From: Sandaracinaceae bacterium
GTDB taxonomy: Bacteria > Myxococcota_A > Polyangia > Polyangiales > Houyiibacteriaceae
Length of the DNA stretch: 64,000 bases
Direction: 5' to 3'
Assembly: GCA_020633075.1 (NCBI GenBank)
Contig: JACKEI010000001.1
Span: forward strand, 1,302,001 to 1,366,000
Made by a program: the position numbers and the translations under genes. The notes below the pieces were generated by a model. It saw nothing but the letters and a program-made list of their open reading frames with translations. It made no database searches and was not told the DNA's origin. Positions 12,565 through 18,987 of this stretch are shown here, piece after piece (positions within the stretch are counted from its first letter, which is position 1; each line of letters starts with the position of its first letter).

Positions 12565-12865
12565 GGTGCGCGCCCCTGAACGCGTTACGCCTGCGGACCG
12601 TCGGCGGGGTCGTCGCGCTGGTTCGCGCGCGCTCCATGCTGCGCTGGCCCACGACTTCGGGCTCCACCAGCGTGTTGGTGTTGGCGAGCACCTCTGCTGA
12701 GGCGGATCCCCTGCTCGGTTGAGCACGCCGCGTGAGGCTGCTGGCCCGGGCGAGCACACGATGGACCTCACTGTTGGCCGGTCATTTCACCCAGGATCAC
12801 GGTCCGGTGTAGACGGCGTTGCAGGAGCGCGGGGCGTTGGCATGGAGCCGGCCGCGACGGAATAG
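12565..12865. other. No gene recognised; expected left flank of the transposon
   Basis: 300 bp upstream of the DUF6431-like gene. The left end of the transposon should lie here or slightly further left, but no copy of the GATGGCCATC-type repeat seen at its right side was found. The left boundary is therefore undefined. Confidence 0.4.
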
Positions 12866-13519
12866 GTGACGAGGCCCCGAGTTTGGCGACCGGACCTCGA
12901 CACGCCCCGGCCACCAATCACTAGTAGCTACCAGGGTCAGCGGTTCATCGTTCATCAAGGCTCAGACGTCAACTCTTGGGAGCAGCGTCTGCCGTCGGTT
13001 GAGGAGGTGCGTCCGCGGCGCTGCCCGAGCTGCGGCGTTGCAGGCAAGGCTCTTGGTGGGCCGACGAGGCTGCATGGGCACGGCGTGCGTGAGCGGTTTG
13101 TGGCGGGGCCGACGGATCTGGGAGGCGTGCCGCGGGAGGTCAGCGTGGTCGTGCGCCGGTACCAGTGCCAGTGCTGCGCGGTGGTCGTGATGGTGGTGCC
13201 GCGGGGCGTGCTGCCGCGTCTCCGGTACACGCTGGTGGCAGTGGTAACGGCGCTGGCGCAGTGGGGGCACGGTGGTCGTGCGGGGTGGCGGGTGCGCGGG
13301 GAGGTCAGCCCGTGGCACAGCTCGGGGGACGAGTGCCTGCACGGCTGGCGCTCGCTTCGGCGCTGGCTGACTTGCTCCGTGGCGGCGGGGCTGTACGTCG
13401 ACGCCACCGCGTCACCTCGCGTGCGGGCCGCCTCGCTGTCGACGCAGCTCGCCGCCATGGCCCCGCTGCCGACGGGCGTCGTCACCGTCGACGCGGTCTC
13501 CGGTGCGCTCCATCGCTGA
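12866..13519 (+). CDS. Zinc-ribbon protein, DUF6431-like, transposon-associated
   Basis: The GTG at 12866 is one of several possible starts. The recognisable part begins near residue 50 with RRCPSCG, followed by LHGHGVRERFV. After a V-rich strand comes RRYQCQCCAVVVMVVPRGVL, a second Cys pair. This order (CPxCG, HG-x-R, then RxxCxxC and a P-rich turn) resembles DUF6431 proteins, which often sit beside transposases. The C-terminal part has WHSSGDECLHGWRSLRRWL, possibly a helix-turn-helix. It precedes the transposase by 121 bp in the same direction. It probably acts as a DNA-binding accessory or target-site protein, which is inference. Confidence 0.65.
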   Translation: MTRPRVWRPDLDTPRPPITSSYQGQRFIVHQGSDVNSWEQRLPSVEEVRPRRCPSCGVAGKALGGPTRLHGHGVRERFVAGPTDLGGVPREVSVVVRRYQCQCCAVVVMVVPRGVLPRLRYTLVAVVTALAQWGHGGRAGWRVRGEVSPWHSSGDECLHGWRSLRRWLTCSVAAGLYVDATASPRVRAASLSTQLAAMAPLPTGVVTVDAVSGALHR

Positions 13520-13640
13520 TGCGCATCACGCTTGAAAGTGGGCTCCAAGTCTTCCCACCAGGGTCGTTCGTTCCAGCGGATGTCGACCTCGGCGATGACT
13601 CTCCGCGCCGCGTGAAGGACGCGCGCAAAGGAGAATCACC

Positions 13641-15008
13641 ATGACCCCATCCCCTGACCTACTCGCTCCCAAGGACTCGGCGGAGGACCTAGCCGTCTTC
13701 CGCTCGCAGGTCGTTGGTCCCCTCTTGTGTCGCGACGGGCGTACGCACGGCGAGCTCGCCGAGGCGTTGCGCGAACTCGCGCGCACACCCGTCCGACCAC
13801 CTGGGTCGGCGGCCCACAGGACGTACTCGGTCGCCACGCTGCAGCGCTGGTACTACGCGTTCCAGGCTTCCGGCCTGACCGCGCTCCGACCTGCGCGGCG
13901 CGCGGGCGTGCGTCTTGCGCAGGCACTCAGCGACGCCGAGCGCGAGCTGCTGCTCGAGATTCGTCGCGCGCATCCGCGTGTCCCGGTGAGCGTGATCCTT
14001 GTCACGCTGATCGCCGACGGGCGCTTGGATCGGACGCGCATCTCGGCGTCGACGCTGCGGCGCTTCTATCGCGCGTACGGGCTCGACGCGAAGACCCTGA
14101 AGCACAGCGACCTCGAGCCGAGGCGACGCTGGCAGACGTCGTCGCCCAACGCGCTGTGGCATGCGGACGTGTGCCACGGCCCCGCGCTGCGCATTGACGG
14201 CAGGTCGGTGCCGCTGCGCATCCATGCGATCCTCGACGACTACAGCCGGAGCGTCATCGCGCTACAGGCAAGCACCAACGAGCGTGAGAGCGAGATGCTC
14301 ATGCTGATGATCAAGGCGCTGCGCTCGCACCCCGCGCCCGAGGTGCTGTATCTCGACAATGGTGCCACCTGCTCTGGCAAGGCACTCGCGACAGCCTGCG
14401 CCAGGGTCGGCATCGGCCTCGTGCACGCCAAGCCCTACGACCCGCAGGCGCGCGGGAAGATGGAGCGCTTCTGGCGCACGCTGCGTGAGCAGTGCCTTGA
14501 CCACTGCACGGGTCTCGGGTCCCTCCACGACGTGCAGGTGCGACTGCTCGCGTGGCTCAACGACCGCTACCTCGTGACGCCGCACGGCGGACTGCTCGGA
14601 CGCACACCTGCCCAGGCGTACGCGGACGGCGAGCGCCGTGCGCCCGTCACGGAATCCGTCCTGCGCGAAGCACTCATCGTGCGCGCGCGGCGGCGCGTGC
14701 TGGGGGACGGGACTGTGTCCATCGCCGGCACCGACTTCGAGCTGGACCAGGGCTACCTCGCTGGCCGCAACGTCACCATCGCGCGCTCGCTGCTCGACCC
14801 CACCGTGCTGCCGTGGGTCGAGCACGAGGAGCAGCGCCTCGCGCTGCGTCCCGTCGACCCGCAGGCGAACGGCAAGGCCAAGCGCGCGCCGCGCGCCGTC
14901 GGTACCAAGGGCGTCGACAGCGTGCCCTTTGATCCCGCCGAGGCCGTGCTCGACCGCTTCGTCGGCCGCGCGCCGAGGCACGCAGCCGAGAAGGGAACGG
15001 CGCAGTGA
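13641..15008 (+). CDS. DDE transposase/integrase (rve, Mu/TniA-like)
   Basis: This 455-residue protein has an N-terminal HTH region (about 35-150, including ATLQRWYYAFQASGLTALRP) and an RNase-H-fold integrase core. The catalytic triad is visible as D176 (WHADVCHG), D239 (VLYLDNGATC) and E275 (ARGKMERFWRTLRE). The second Asp and the Glu are separated by 35 residues, the classic DD(35)E spacing. A Mu-type C-terminal beta-barrel follows (GTDFELDQGYLAGRNVTIA). The ATPase start overlaps its stop (GTGA at 15005-15008), indicating translational coupling. The frame is intact, so the enzyme may be active. Confidence 0.9.
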   Translation: MTPSPDLLAPKDSAEDLAVFRSQVVGPLLCRDGRTHGELAEALRELARTPVRPPGSAAHRTYSVATLQRWYYAFQASGLTALRPARRAGVRLAQALSDAERELLLEIRRAHPRVPVSVILVTLIADGRLDRTRISASTLRRFYRAYGLDAKTLKHSDLEPRRRWQTSSPNALWHADVCHGPALRIDGRSVPLRIHAILDDYSRSVIALQASTNERESEMLMLMIKALRSHPAPEVLYLDNGATCSGKALATACARVGIGLVHAKPYDPQARGKMERFWRTLREQCLDHCTGLGSLHDVQVRLLAWLNDRYLVTPHGGLLGRTPAQAYADGERRAPVTESVLREALIVRARRRVLGDGTVSIAGTDFELDQGYLAGRNVTIARSLLDPTVLPWVEHEEQRLALRPVDPQANGKAKRAPRAVGTKGVDSVPFDPAEAVLDRFVGRAPRHAAEKGTAQ

Positions 15009-15829
15009 CCGACGCCCACACGTGGTGCCTCTTCTACGACTTCGTGGCGCCGCCCTTTTCGAAAGAGATCGCGGACGAGGACCTGTGGGTCCCCGCGTCT
15101 CGCGAGCGACGCGTCGACCGCCTCGTCGAGGCCTGCCACGAACACGAGCACATCCTGCTCACGGGCGAGCCTGGGGTCGGAAAGACCTGCGTCCTGCGCT
15201 CGCTCCGACAGCGCCTCCCCGAAGCAGGATTCCGTCTCACCTACTGTCACAACGCCACGCTCGGACGTCGCGACTTCTATCGCCAGCTGTGCCTCGCGCT
15301 GGGGCTGAGCCCGCGCGCGACGGCGGCCGCGGTCTTCTACGAGATCAGCCAGCACATCCATGAGCTCGGTGCCGCACGAGTCCATCCGGTCTTCCTACTC
15401 GACGAAGCCCACCTGCTTCACCAGGACGTGCTCGACCACCTGCACATCCTCGCCAACTACGGCTGGGACAGCCGCGCCCTCCTCACCATCGTCCTGGTCG
15501 GCCTGCCCGAGCTCGCAGACCGCCTCGCGCTACGCAGAAACCGCTCGCTCCTGAGTCGCGTACACACCCGTGTCCACCTTGGTGCCGCGTCTCCTGAGGA
15601 CACCGCCGAGTACATCGACTACCGCATCCGCGCCGTCTGTAGCGGCACCAGCCCCTTCTCGAGCGACGCCGTCGCCATCCTCCACGAGGCCAGCTCCGGT
15701 CGCCTCCGCGACATCGACCGCCTCGCCACCAACGCCCTCCGCCATGCCGCCGCGCGCAAGGTACGCATCGTCGACAGGTCCATCATCGGCAAGGTGATCG
15801 GCGACCACCTCAACGACCTCATCGACTGA
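15005..15829 (+). CDS. AAA+ ATPase, ExeA/TniB-like transposition regulator
   Basis: The 274-residue protein starts at the overlapping GTG. Walker A is GEPGVGKT (residues ~54-61). Walker B lies in VFLLDEAHLL (~130). Sensor and arginine-finger regions follow (LLTIVLVGLPELADRLAL, RNRSLLSRVHTRVHL). The C-terminal part, SGRLRDIDRLATNALRHAA, is typical of ExeA/TniB/MuB-like proteins that load the transposase onto target DNA. The position directly after the DDE gene supports this over a secretion role, which ExeA has in Aeromonas. Confidence 0.88.
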   Translation: MTDAHTWCLFYDFVAPPFSKEIADEDLWVPASRERRVDRLVEACHEHEHILLTGEPGVGKTCVLRSLRQRLPEAGFRLTYCHNATLGRRDFYRQLCLALGLSPRATAAAVFYEISQHIHELGAARVHPVFLLDEAHLLHQDVLDHLHILANYGWDSRALLTIVLVGLPELADRLALRRNRSLLSRVHTRVHLGAASPEDTAEYIDYRIRAVCSGTSPFSSDAVAILHEASSGRLRDIDRLATNALRHAAARKVRIVDRSIIGKVIGDHLNDLID

Positions 15830-15844
15830 GGACAGCCGCCCCAC

Positions 15845-15976
15845 TTGATGGCCATCATCTCGCTGCGCGAAGTGCGCCGCTGAGTTGATGGCCATCGTGC
15901 GTCGCGCCCACATGCGCGGCACCGTGATGGGCATTGCCGCCGTGGCCGGCCCCGCGCAGACGGTGATGCCCATCAA
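15845..15976. repeat. Four palindromic decamers at ~40-bp spacing, transposon right end
   Basis: TTGATGGCCATC occurs at 15845-15856 and 15885-15896, GTGATGGGCAT at 15924-15934, and GATGCCCATCAA at 15965-15976. Start-to-start distances are 40, 39 and 41 bp. The decamer GATGGCCATC is its own reverse complement in the first two copies and one base off in the last. A weaker GATATCCATC follows at 15989-15998. The array sits 15 bp after the ATPase stop, and its regularity fits a set of transposase binding sites. Confidence 0.7.
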
Positions 15977-16012
15977 ACATCGTGACGCGATATCCATCGC
16001 TGGGCCTGCTCG

Positions 16013-16255
16013 CTAACAGTTGGGCCCCCAGGAGTAGTCGTGCGACCAGCGGTTGACGGTGATGGCGGCCATGTCGCGCTCGGCGAAGAAACCTCCGGGC
16101 CCCAGTATGCGCGTGAGGTCGCTGCGGATGTGGCGCTCGTAGGCCTCGATCTTCAGCCCGAACAGGGCCTCGCGGGCGGCACGCAGCGCGGCGCGCGGGT
16201 CTGCCGCCGTGGGCACCAGCGGCACGTGCACCATGTGCACCATGATGGGCTCCGG
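16013..16255 (-). pseudogene. Internal fragment of a FAD/NAD(P)-dependent oxidoreductase
   Basis: The leftward frame (visible from MVHMVHVPLVPTAADPRAAL at 16243) reads EAYERHIRSDLTRILGPGGF, FAERDMAAITVNRW and SHDYSWGPNC before the stop. The RD-AITVNRW-H-Y string matches the C-terminal part of a family of Rossmann-fold FAD-dependent oxidoreductases that normally continues for another ~50 residues. The 3' side is cut at the transposon right end. The 5' side is cut near 16255, where a transposase fragment in the opposite direction begins. What remains is about 80 codons. Confidence 0.6.
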
Positions 16256-16445
16256 CGATCACCCCGTCGCGGGCATCGTCACGGTGAAGGCCAGGGACAT
16301 GAAGGACCCCTGGTGCGTGGCTACGATCCGCACTGACCTGACCGCCAGCCAGATCGTAGCGATGTCAGGCGGGCGATTGACGATTGAGGAGACGTTTCGC
16401 GACGCGAAGAACCCTCGCCACGGACTCGGACTCTCGGAGGTATGA
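16256..16445 (+). pseudogene. DDE transposase C-terminal fragment (IS4-like)
   Basis: The rightward frame reads KARDMKDPWCVATIRTDLTA, SQIVAMSGGRLTIEETFRDA, KNPRHGLGLSEV, stop. The Y/R-[LI]-TIEExFRDxK motif with a following GLGLS is the hallmark of the region around the catalytic Glu of IS4-superfamily transposases. Everything upstream of this region is missing, so it cannot be functional. The junction with the opposing oxidoreductase fragment lies at about 16255. Confidence 0.65.
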
Positions 16446-16546
16446 GTCAAGCGGCCGGAACGCAGAGGCAGCCTGATTCCGCGGACCTCTTCGGAGTCCT
16501 CTGACATGTCGCTAGCTGTAGCCAATATGAGGGGTAGGTTCAGGTC

Positions 16547-16819
16547 TCACCCTACCGTCCAACCCTTCGCGATTACACGCAGATCTGCGGAGCCGCATGC
16601 ATGTGGAGAAAGGTAAACATCCGCGTTCCACGTGGGTGCGATTGCATCAATATCGCGTCCAAAGCAGACGATTCTATCGATTAAAGCGAACACAGAATGA
16701 CCATCACAGCTAGTAATTCGCCACGTATCACCAATGGCGATATGATCGATGGCGCGACCACTCACGATCACCTCGTTACTCTCGAACGTCACTGAGTCGA
16801 TCTCAAATCTTTTCATCAT
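16547..16819 (-). CDS. Hypothetical 90-residue beta-rich protein in immunity-like cluster
   Basis: From the paired ATGs at 16819/16816 the product starts MMKRFEIDSVTFESNEVIVS, then GRAIDHIAIGDTWRI and SVFALIDRIVCFGRDI. Alternating hydrophobic residues and a GRAIDHIAIGD turn recall the small beta-barrel of translation-factor domain 2, but this is only a resemblance. The base composition is visibly less GC-rich than the flanks, suggesting transfer. Its neighbours, barstar and SUFU-type proteins on the same strand, suggest it may also be an immunity protein. No close family is recognised. The frame is open upstream, but that extension overlaps the barstar gene. Confidence 0.55.
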   Translation of the reverse strand: MMKRFEIDSVTFESNEVIVSGRAIDHIAIGDTWRITSCDGHSVFALIDRIVCFGRDIDAIAPTWNADVYLSPHACGSADLRVIAKGWTVG

Positions 16820-16849
16820 TGAACACCCAAAAAGAAGTTCCAGGCTCAT

Positions 16850-16869
16850 AGCCTGCATGAACACGGTGA
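16850..16869 (+). repeat. 20-bp perfect direct repeat, copy 2
   Basis: Identical to 11711-11730 and in the same orientation. It sits just upstream of the 90-residue orphan gene, in the gap between that gene and barstar. Confidence 0.55.
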
Positions 16870-16989
16870 TATGACTGCTAAAAATGCTATTAATAGGAGC
16901 TCTTCGCAGTGCGCCGGCGCGGCTTCGGCGAGAAGAGCCTGCGACACCCAAGTAGAGACTGATGACCATCTCGGGGTGGTCCTCGACGC

Positions 16990-17337
16990 CTACTGGTAGA
17001 ACGCGAGCGCCAAGACCGCCGGCTCCCCCACCTCGACCCTGCGCCAGTTCACGAACGCCGCACACTCCACGAGAGCCGCGTACTGATCGGGGCAGCGAGC
17101 GCGCAACGAAGCGACGTGGTCGACCACCAGGGTGACCACACCGCCCGGCTCCGCGTGAACGTTGGTCATGCCATCTCTAGGCTCGTCCAGGGAGGTGAGA
17201 CAGTCGATCCAGGCATTCATGTTGCGGCCGTAAAAGCCCGGAAATCCGAAGGCCTCCGTGAAGACGTTGTGGAACGTGTCCCAGTCCACGATCCGGTCGC
17301 CGTCGATGCGCACCACGGGGGTGTTTGGCTCTTTCAT
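16990..17337 (-). CDS. Barstar-family ribonuclease inhibitor
   Basis: The 115-residue protein starts at an ATG at 17337. It has the family's core layout: VVRIDGDRIVDWDTFHNVFT, then EAFGFPGFYGRNMNAWIDCL and TSLDEP. FGFPGFYGRNMNAWIDCL matches the conserved barstar stretch (FPxYYGxNxDAxxDxL) that binds the barnase active site. Family members neutralise a cognate ribonuclease, either a secreted barnase or the toxic tip of a polymorphic toxin. No barnase-like toxin is encoded nearby, so it probably acts as an orphan immunity protein. It lies between a SUFU gene and an orphan on the same strand. Confidence 0.9.
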   Translation of the reverse strand: MKEPNTPVVRIDGDRIVDWDTFHNVFTEAFGFPGFYGRNMNAWIDCLTSLDEPRDGMTNVHAEPGGVVTLVVDHVASLRARCPDQYAALVECAAFVNWRRVEVGEPAVLALAFYQ

Positions 17338-17428
17338 CTCGAAGGGGAGTCTACGCGAAAATCATCACCGCCTATGTCGGCACCGGCTAGCGCAACGATC
17401 AGGATCGCCGGAAGCTCTGGCGAGCGAA

Positions 17429-17956
17429 TCAGTCGAGCTCAAAGCAGAGGTAGTCGTCGACAAAGTCTTCGCAGGCGAGGGTGGCTGGAGCGGCGGCGGG
17501 CAGGTTCACCTGGCCGTGGTGCACCGCGCCGATTAGTCCACTGTCCATGACGCACGGCAGCGAGCGCCCCACCACGGTGTAGCCGCCCGTGACCACCAGC
17601 ACCCCACTGGCGCCACTGGGCGCGCACACGACGCGATACCCCACCCGCAGTGCCGCGAGTGCGGCTTCCTCGAAGGTGTCGACGGCGTCGGGCAGGAGGT
17701 CGTCCAGCGTGAGCACGCTGTACGCGTTGTCGGTCCTCGCGACGATGCGGTAGTCCGCGTCGTAGAAGTGCGGGGGAGGGGGACACAGAGGCGCGGTGTC
17801 CATCGAGCAACCCGCGTCGGCGCGATAGATGGGGAACGACTGCCCCTCGAGCCCGCGCGCGAAGATGTGGACGCCGTCCACACCGGCGGGGCGGGTCAGC
17901 GTGTGCTCGCGCAGCCCGGGGTGAGGTTTGCCGCGAGTCATGCGAATGCGGTGCAC
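17429..17956 (-). CDS. Hypothetical protein between barstar and SUFU genes
   Basis: 175 residues from 17956 (an ATG at 17941 is an alternative). Readable features are VDGVHIFARGLEGQSFPIYR, FYDADYRIVARTDNAYSVLT, and a C-terminal part ending CEDFVDDYLCFELD. Several cysteines could pair, but no signal peptide is seen at either start, so it may be N-terminally truncated or cytoplasmic. It shares strand and spacing with the two immunity-type genes. No family recognised. Confidence 0.55.
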   Translation of the reverse strand: MHRIRMTRGKPHPGLREHTLTRPAGVDGVHIFARGLEGQSFPIYRADAGCSMDTAPLCPPPPHFYDADYRIVARTDNAYSVLTLDDLLPDAVDTFEEAALAALRVGYRVVCAPSGASGVLVVTGGYTVVGRSLPCVMDSGLIGAVHHGQVNLPAAAPATLACEDFVDDYLCFELD

Positions 17957-17980
17957 AGCGAGAGGCTTGAAGGTTGGCGC

Positions 17981-18727
17981 CTAGAACAATCCAAAGAGCC
18001 GCCTCTTCTTGGGTGCTGTCCCGGATGCGACGCTGGGGCGTCCCAGCTGCACCAACTCGGTCACGCCAGCCTTCTCGAGCAGGTCCATCAGCAAGTCGGC
18101 GCCGTGCTCCAGCTTTAGGTTCATCTCGTCGCCGTACAGAGGGTACACGCCCAGGATGTAGTGCTCCTCGCCGTTCAGCTCAACGCTGGCGAACTCGGGC
18201 GGCAGTGACATGGCAGGGAGGATGATGACGCCGTCGAAGCCCACGCCCGGCGCGTACTCGAGCGCGGGCGCGCCGTTGGGTACGGTGTGGTCCATGAACA
18301 GCCAGGTCTGGTACTCGTGCGGGAGCCGGGCCAGCATCTTCAGGAGACGCACGGGCCAATACCAGCGCTCGTCTTTGAAGTCCTCTTGGGAGAGCTTCCA
18401 CTCAGGCGGCAGCGCCAGCATGAGTTCCAGTCGCTGGGGCGACCCCGCAGGCGACGACATGGGTAGGTCCGACATGCCAGTCGTGAAGAGAGTCCACATG
18501 GGGCGCTGCTCAGTGGGCGCCACGACGTGGACATCGATGTGCACCAGGTCCGAGATGAGCTCGTGAAAGACCCACTCCACCGGGCCGACGAACCGCTCCA
18601 TGTGCGCCTCGATGGCCGCCGTGCGCTCGTCGTCGTGGTCCGCCATGCTGAACTCACGCTCACGCGCTTCATGTCGATACACCGTGCTTCCGCCCGGGCT
18701 CACCTCTGTGGGGTCGTCCTCCGCCAT
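17981..18727 (-). CDS. SUFU (suppressor of fused) domain protein, probable immunity protein
   Basis: The product (248 residues from the ATG at 18727; an ATG at 18736 is also possible) carries a bacterial SUFU domain: EWVFHELISDLVHIDVHVVA, PTEQRPMWTLFTTGMSDLPM, then LELMLALPPEWKLSQEDF, and a late GVYPLYGDEMNLKLEHGADL. The last ~15 residues are basic (PKKRRLFGLF). In bacteria this domain is widespread as an immunity protein of polymorphic toxins and in multi-immunity loci. No toxin gene is adjacent. The context with barstar strengthens the immunity reading. Confidence 0.88.
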   Translation of the reverse strand: MAEDDPTEVSPGGSTVYRHEAREREFSMADHDDERTAAIEAHMERFVGPVEWVFHELISDLVHIDVHVVAPTEQRPMWTLFTTGMSDLPMSSPAGSPQRLELMLALPPEWKLSQEDFKDERWYWPVRLLKMLARLPHEYQTWLFMDHTVPNGAPALEYAPGVGFDGVIILPAMSLPPEFASVELNGEEHYILGVYPLYGDEMNLKLEHGADLLMDLLEKAGVTELVQLGRPSVASGTAPKKRRLFGLF

Positions 18728-18804
18728 GCGGAGCACGCTAGCACTTCGGCCTGGCGCAGGTGAAGGGGGTTCCCGTGGCAGGACTCGGCTGCTACCTACG
18801 CGTC

Positions 18805-18987
18805 ATGATGGAGCGTGCGGCAGGGCACACGGACCGCTGGCTGGGGGTGTTCCGCTCTGTGGGGCGCGAGCCGATGAGTGAGGCCCACTACGCGCAGGTG
18901 GAGGTGCACCGGAAGCGCTTCAACTCAATTCCGCCGGACTCCCAGGCGCCTCTCACCGACGCGTGCAGCGAAAGCGCGCGAACTTGA
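18805..18987 (+). CDS. Doubtful short ORF
   Basis: MMERAAGHTDRWLGVFRSVG, then REPMSEAHYAQVEVHRKRF. It lies in the divergent gap beyond the SUFU start and overlaps the 3' end of the next leftward gene by 35 bp. No family is recognised. It could be a gene remnant. Confidence 0.22.
   Translation: MMERAAGHTDRWLGVFRSVGREPMSEAHYAQVEVHRKRFNSIPPDSQAPLTDACSESART

Larger units (their letters stand above)
12866..15998 (+). mobile_element. Three-gene Mu/Tn5053-like transposon (DUF6431-like gene, DDE transposase, AAA ATPase) with right-end repeats
   Basis: Three rightward genes form the unit: a zinc-ribbon protein (12866-13519), a DDE transposase (13641-15008) and an AAA+ ATPase (15005-15829). They are followed by regularly spaced GATGGCCATC-type sites (15845-15976). 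A DDE recombinase overlapping an ExeA/TniB-like ATPase is the core of Mu- and Tn5053-type transposition, and multiple terminal binding sites are normal for such elements. No cargo genes were seen. To the right the element abuts a truncated oxidoreductase fragment. The left end was not found, so the coordinates are the minimum extent. Confidence 0.65.

Noticed and set aside
12866..15829. A Tn7-type CRISPR-associated or target-selector system
   Set aside because: No CRISPR array, Cas gene, TniQ/TnsD-like gene or TnsA nuclease was found. Only the zinc-ribbon protein, DDE transposase and ATPase are present.
15005..15829. ExeA of a type II secretion system
   Set aside because: The ATPase overlaps a DDE transposase stop and no secretion genes are near, so the transposition role is favoured.
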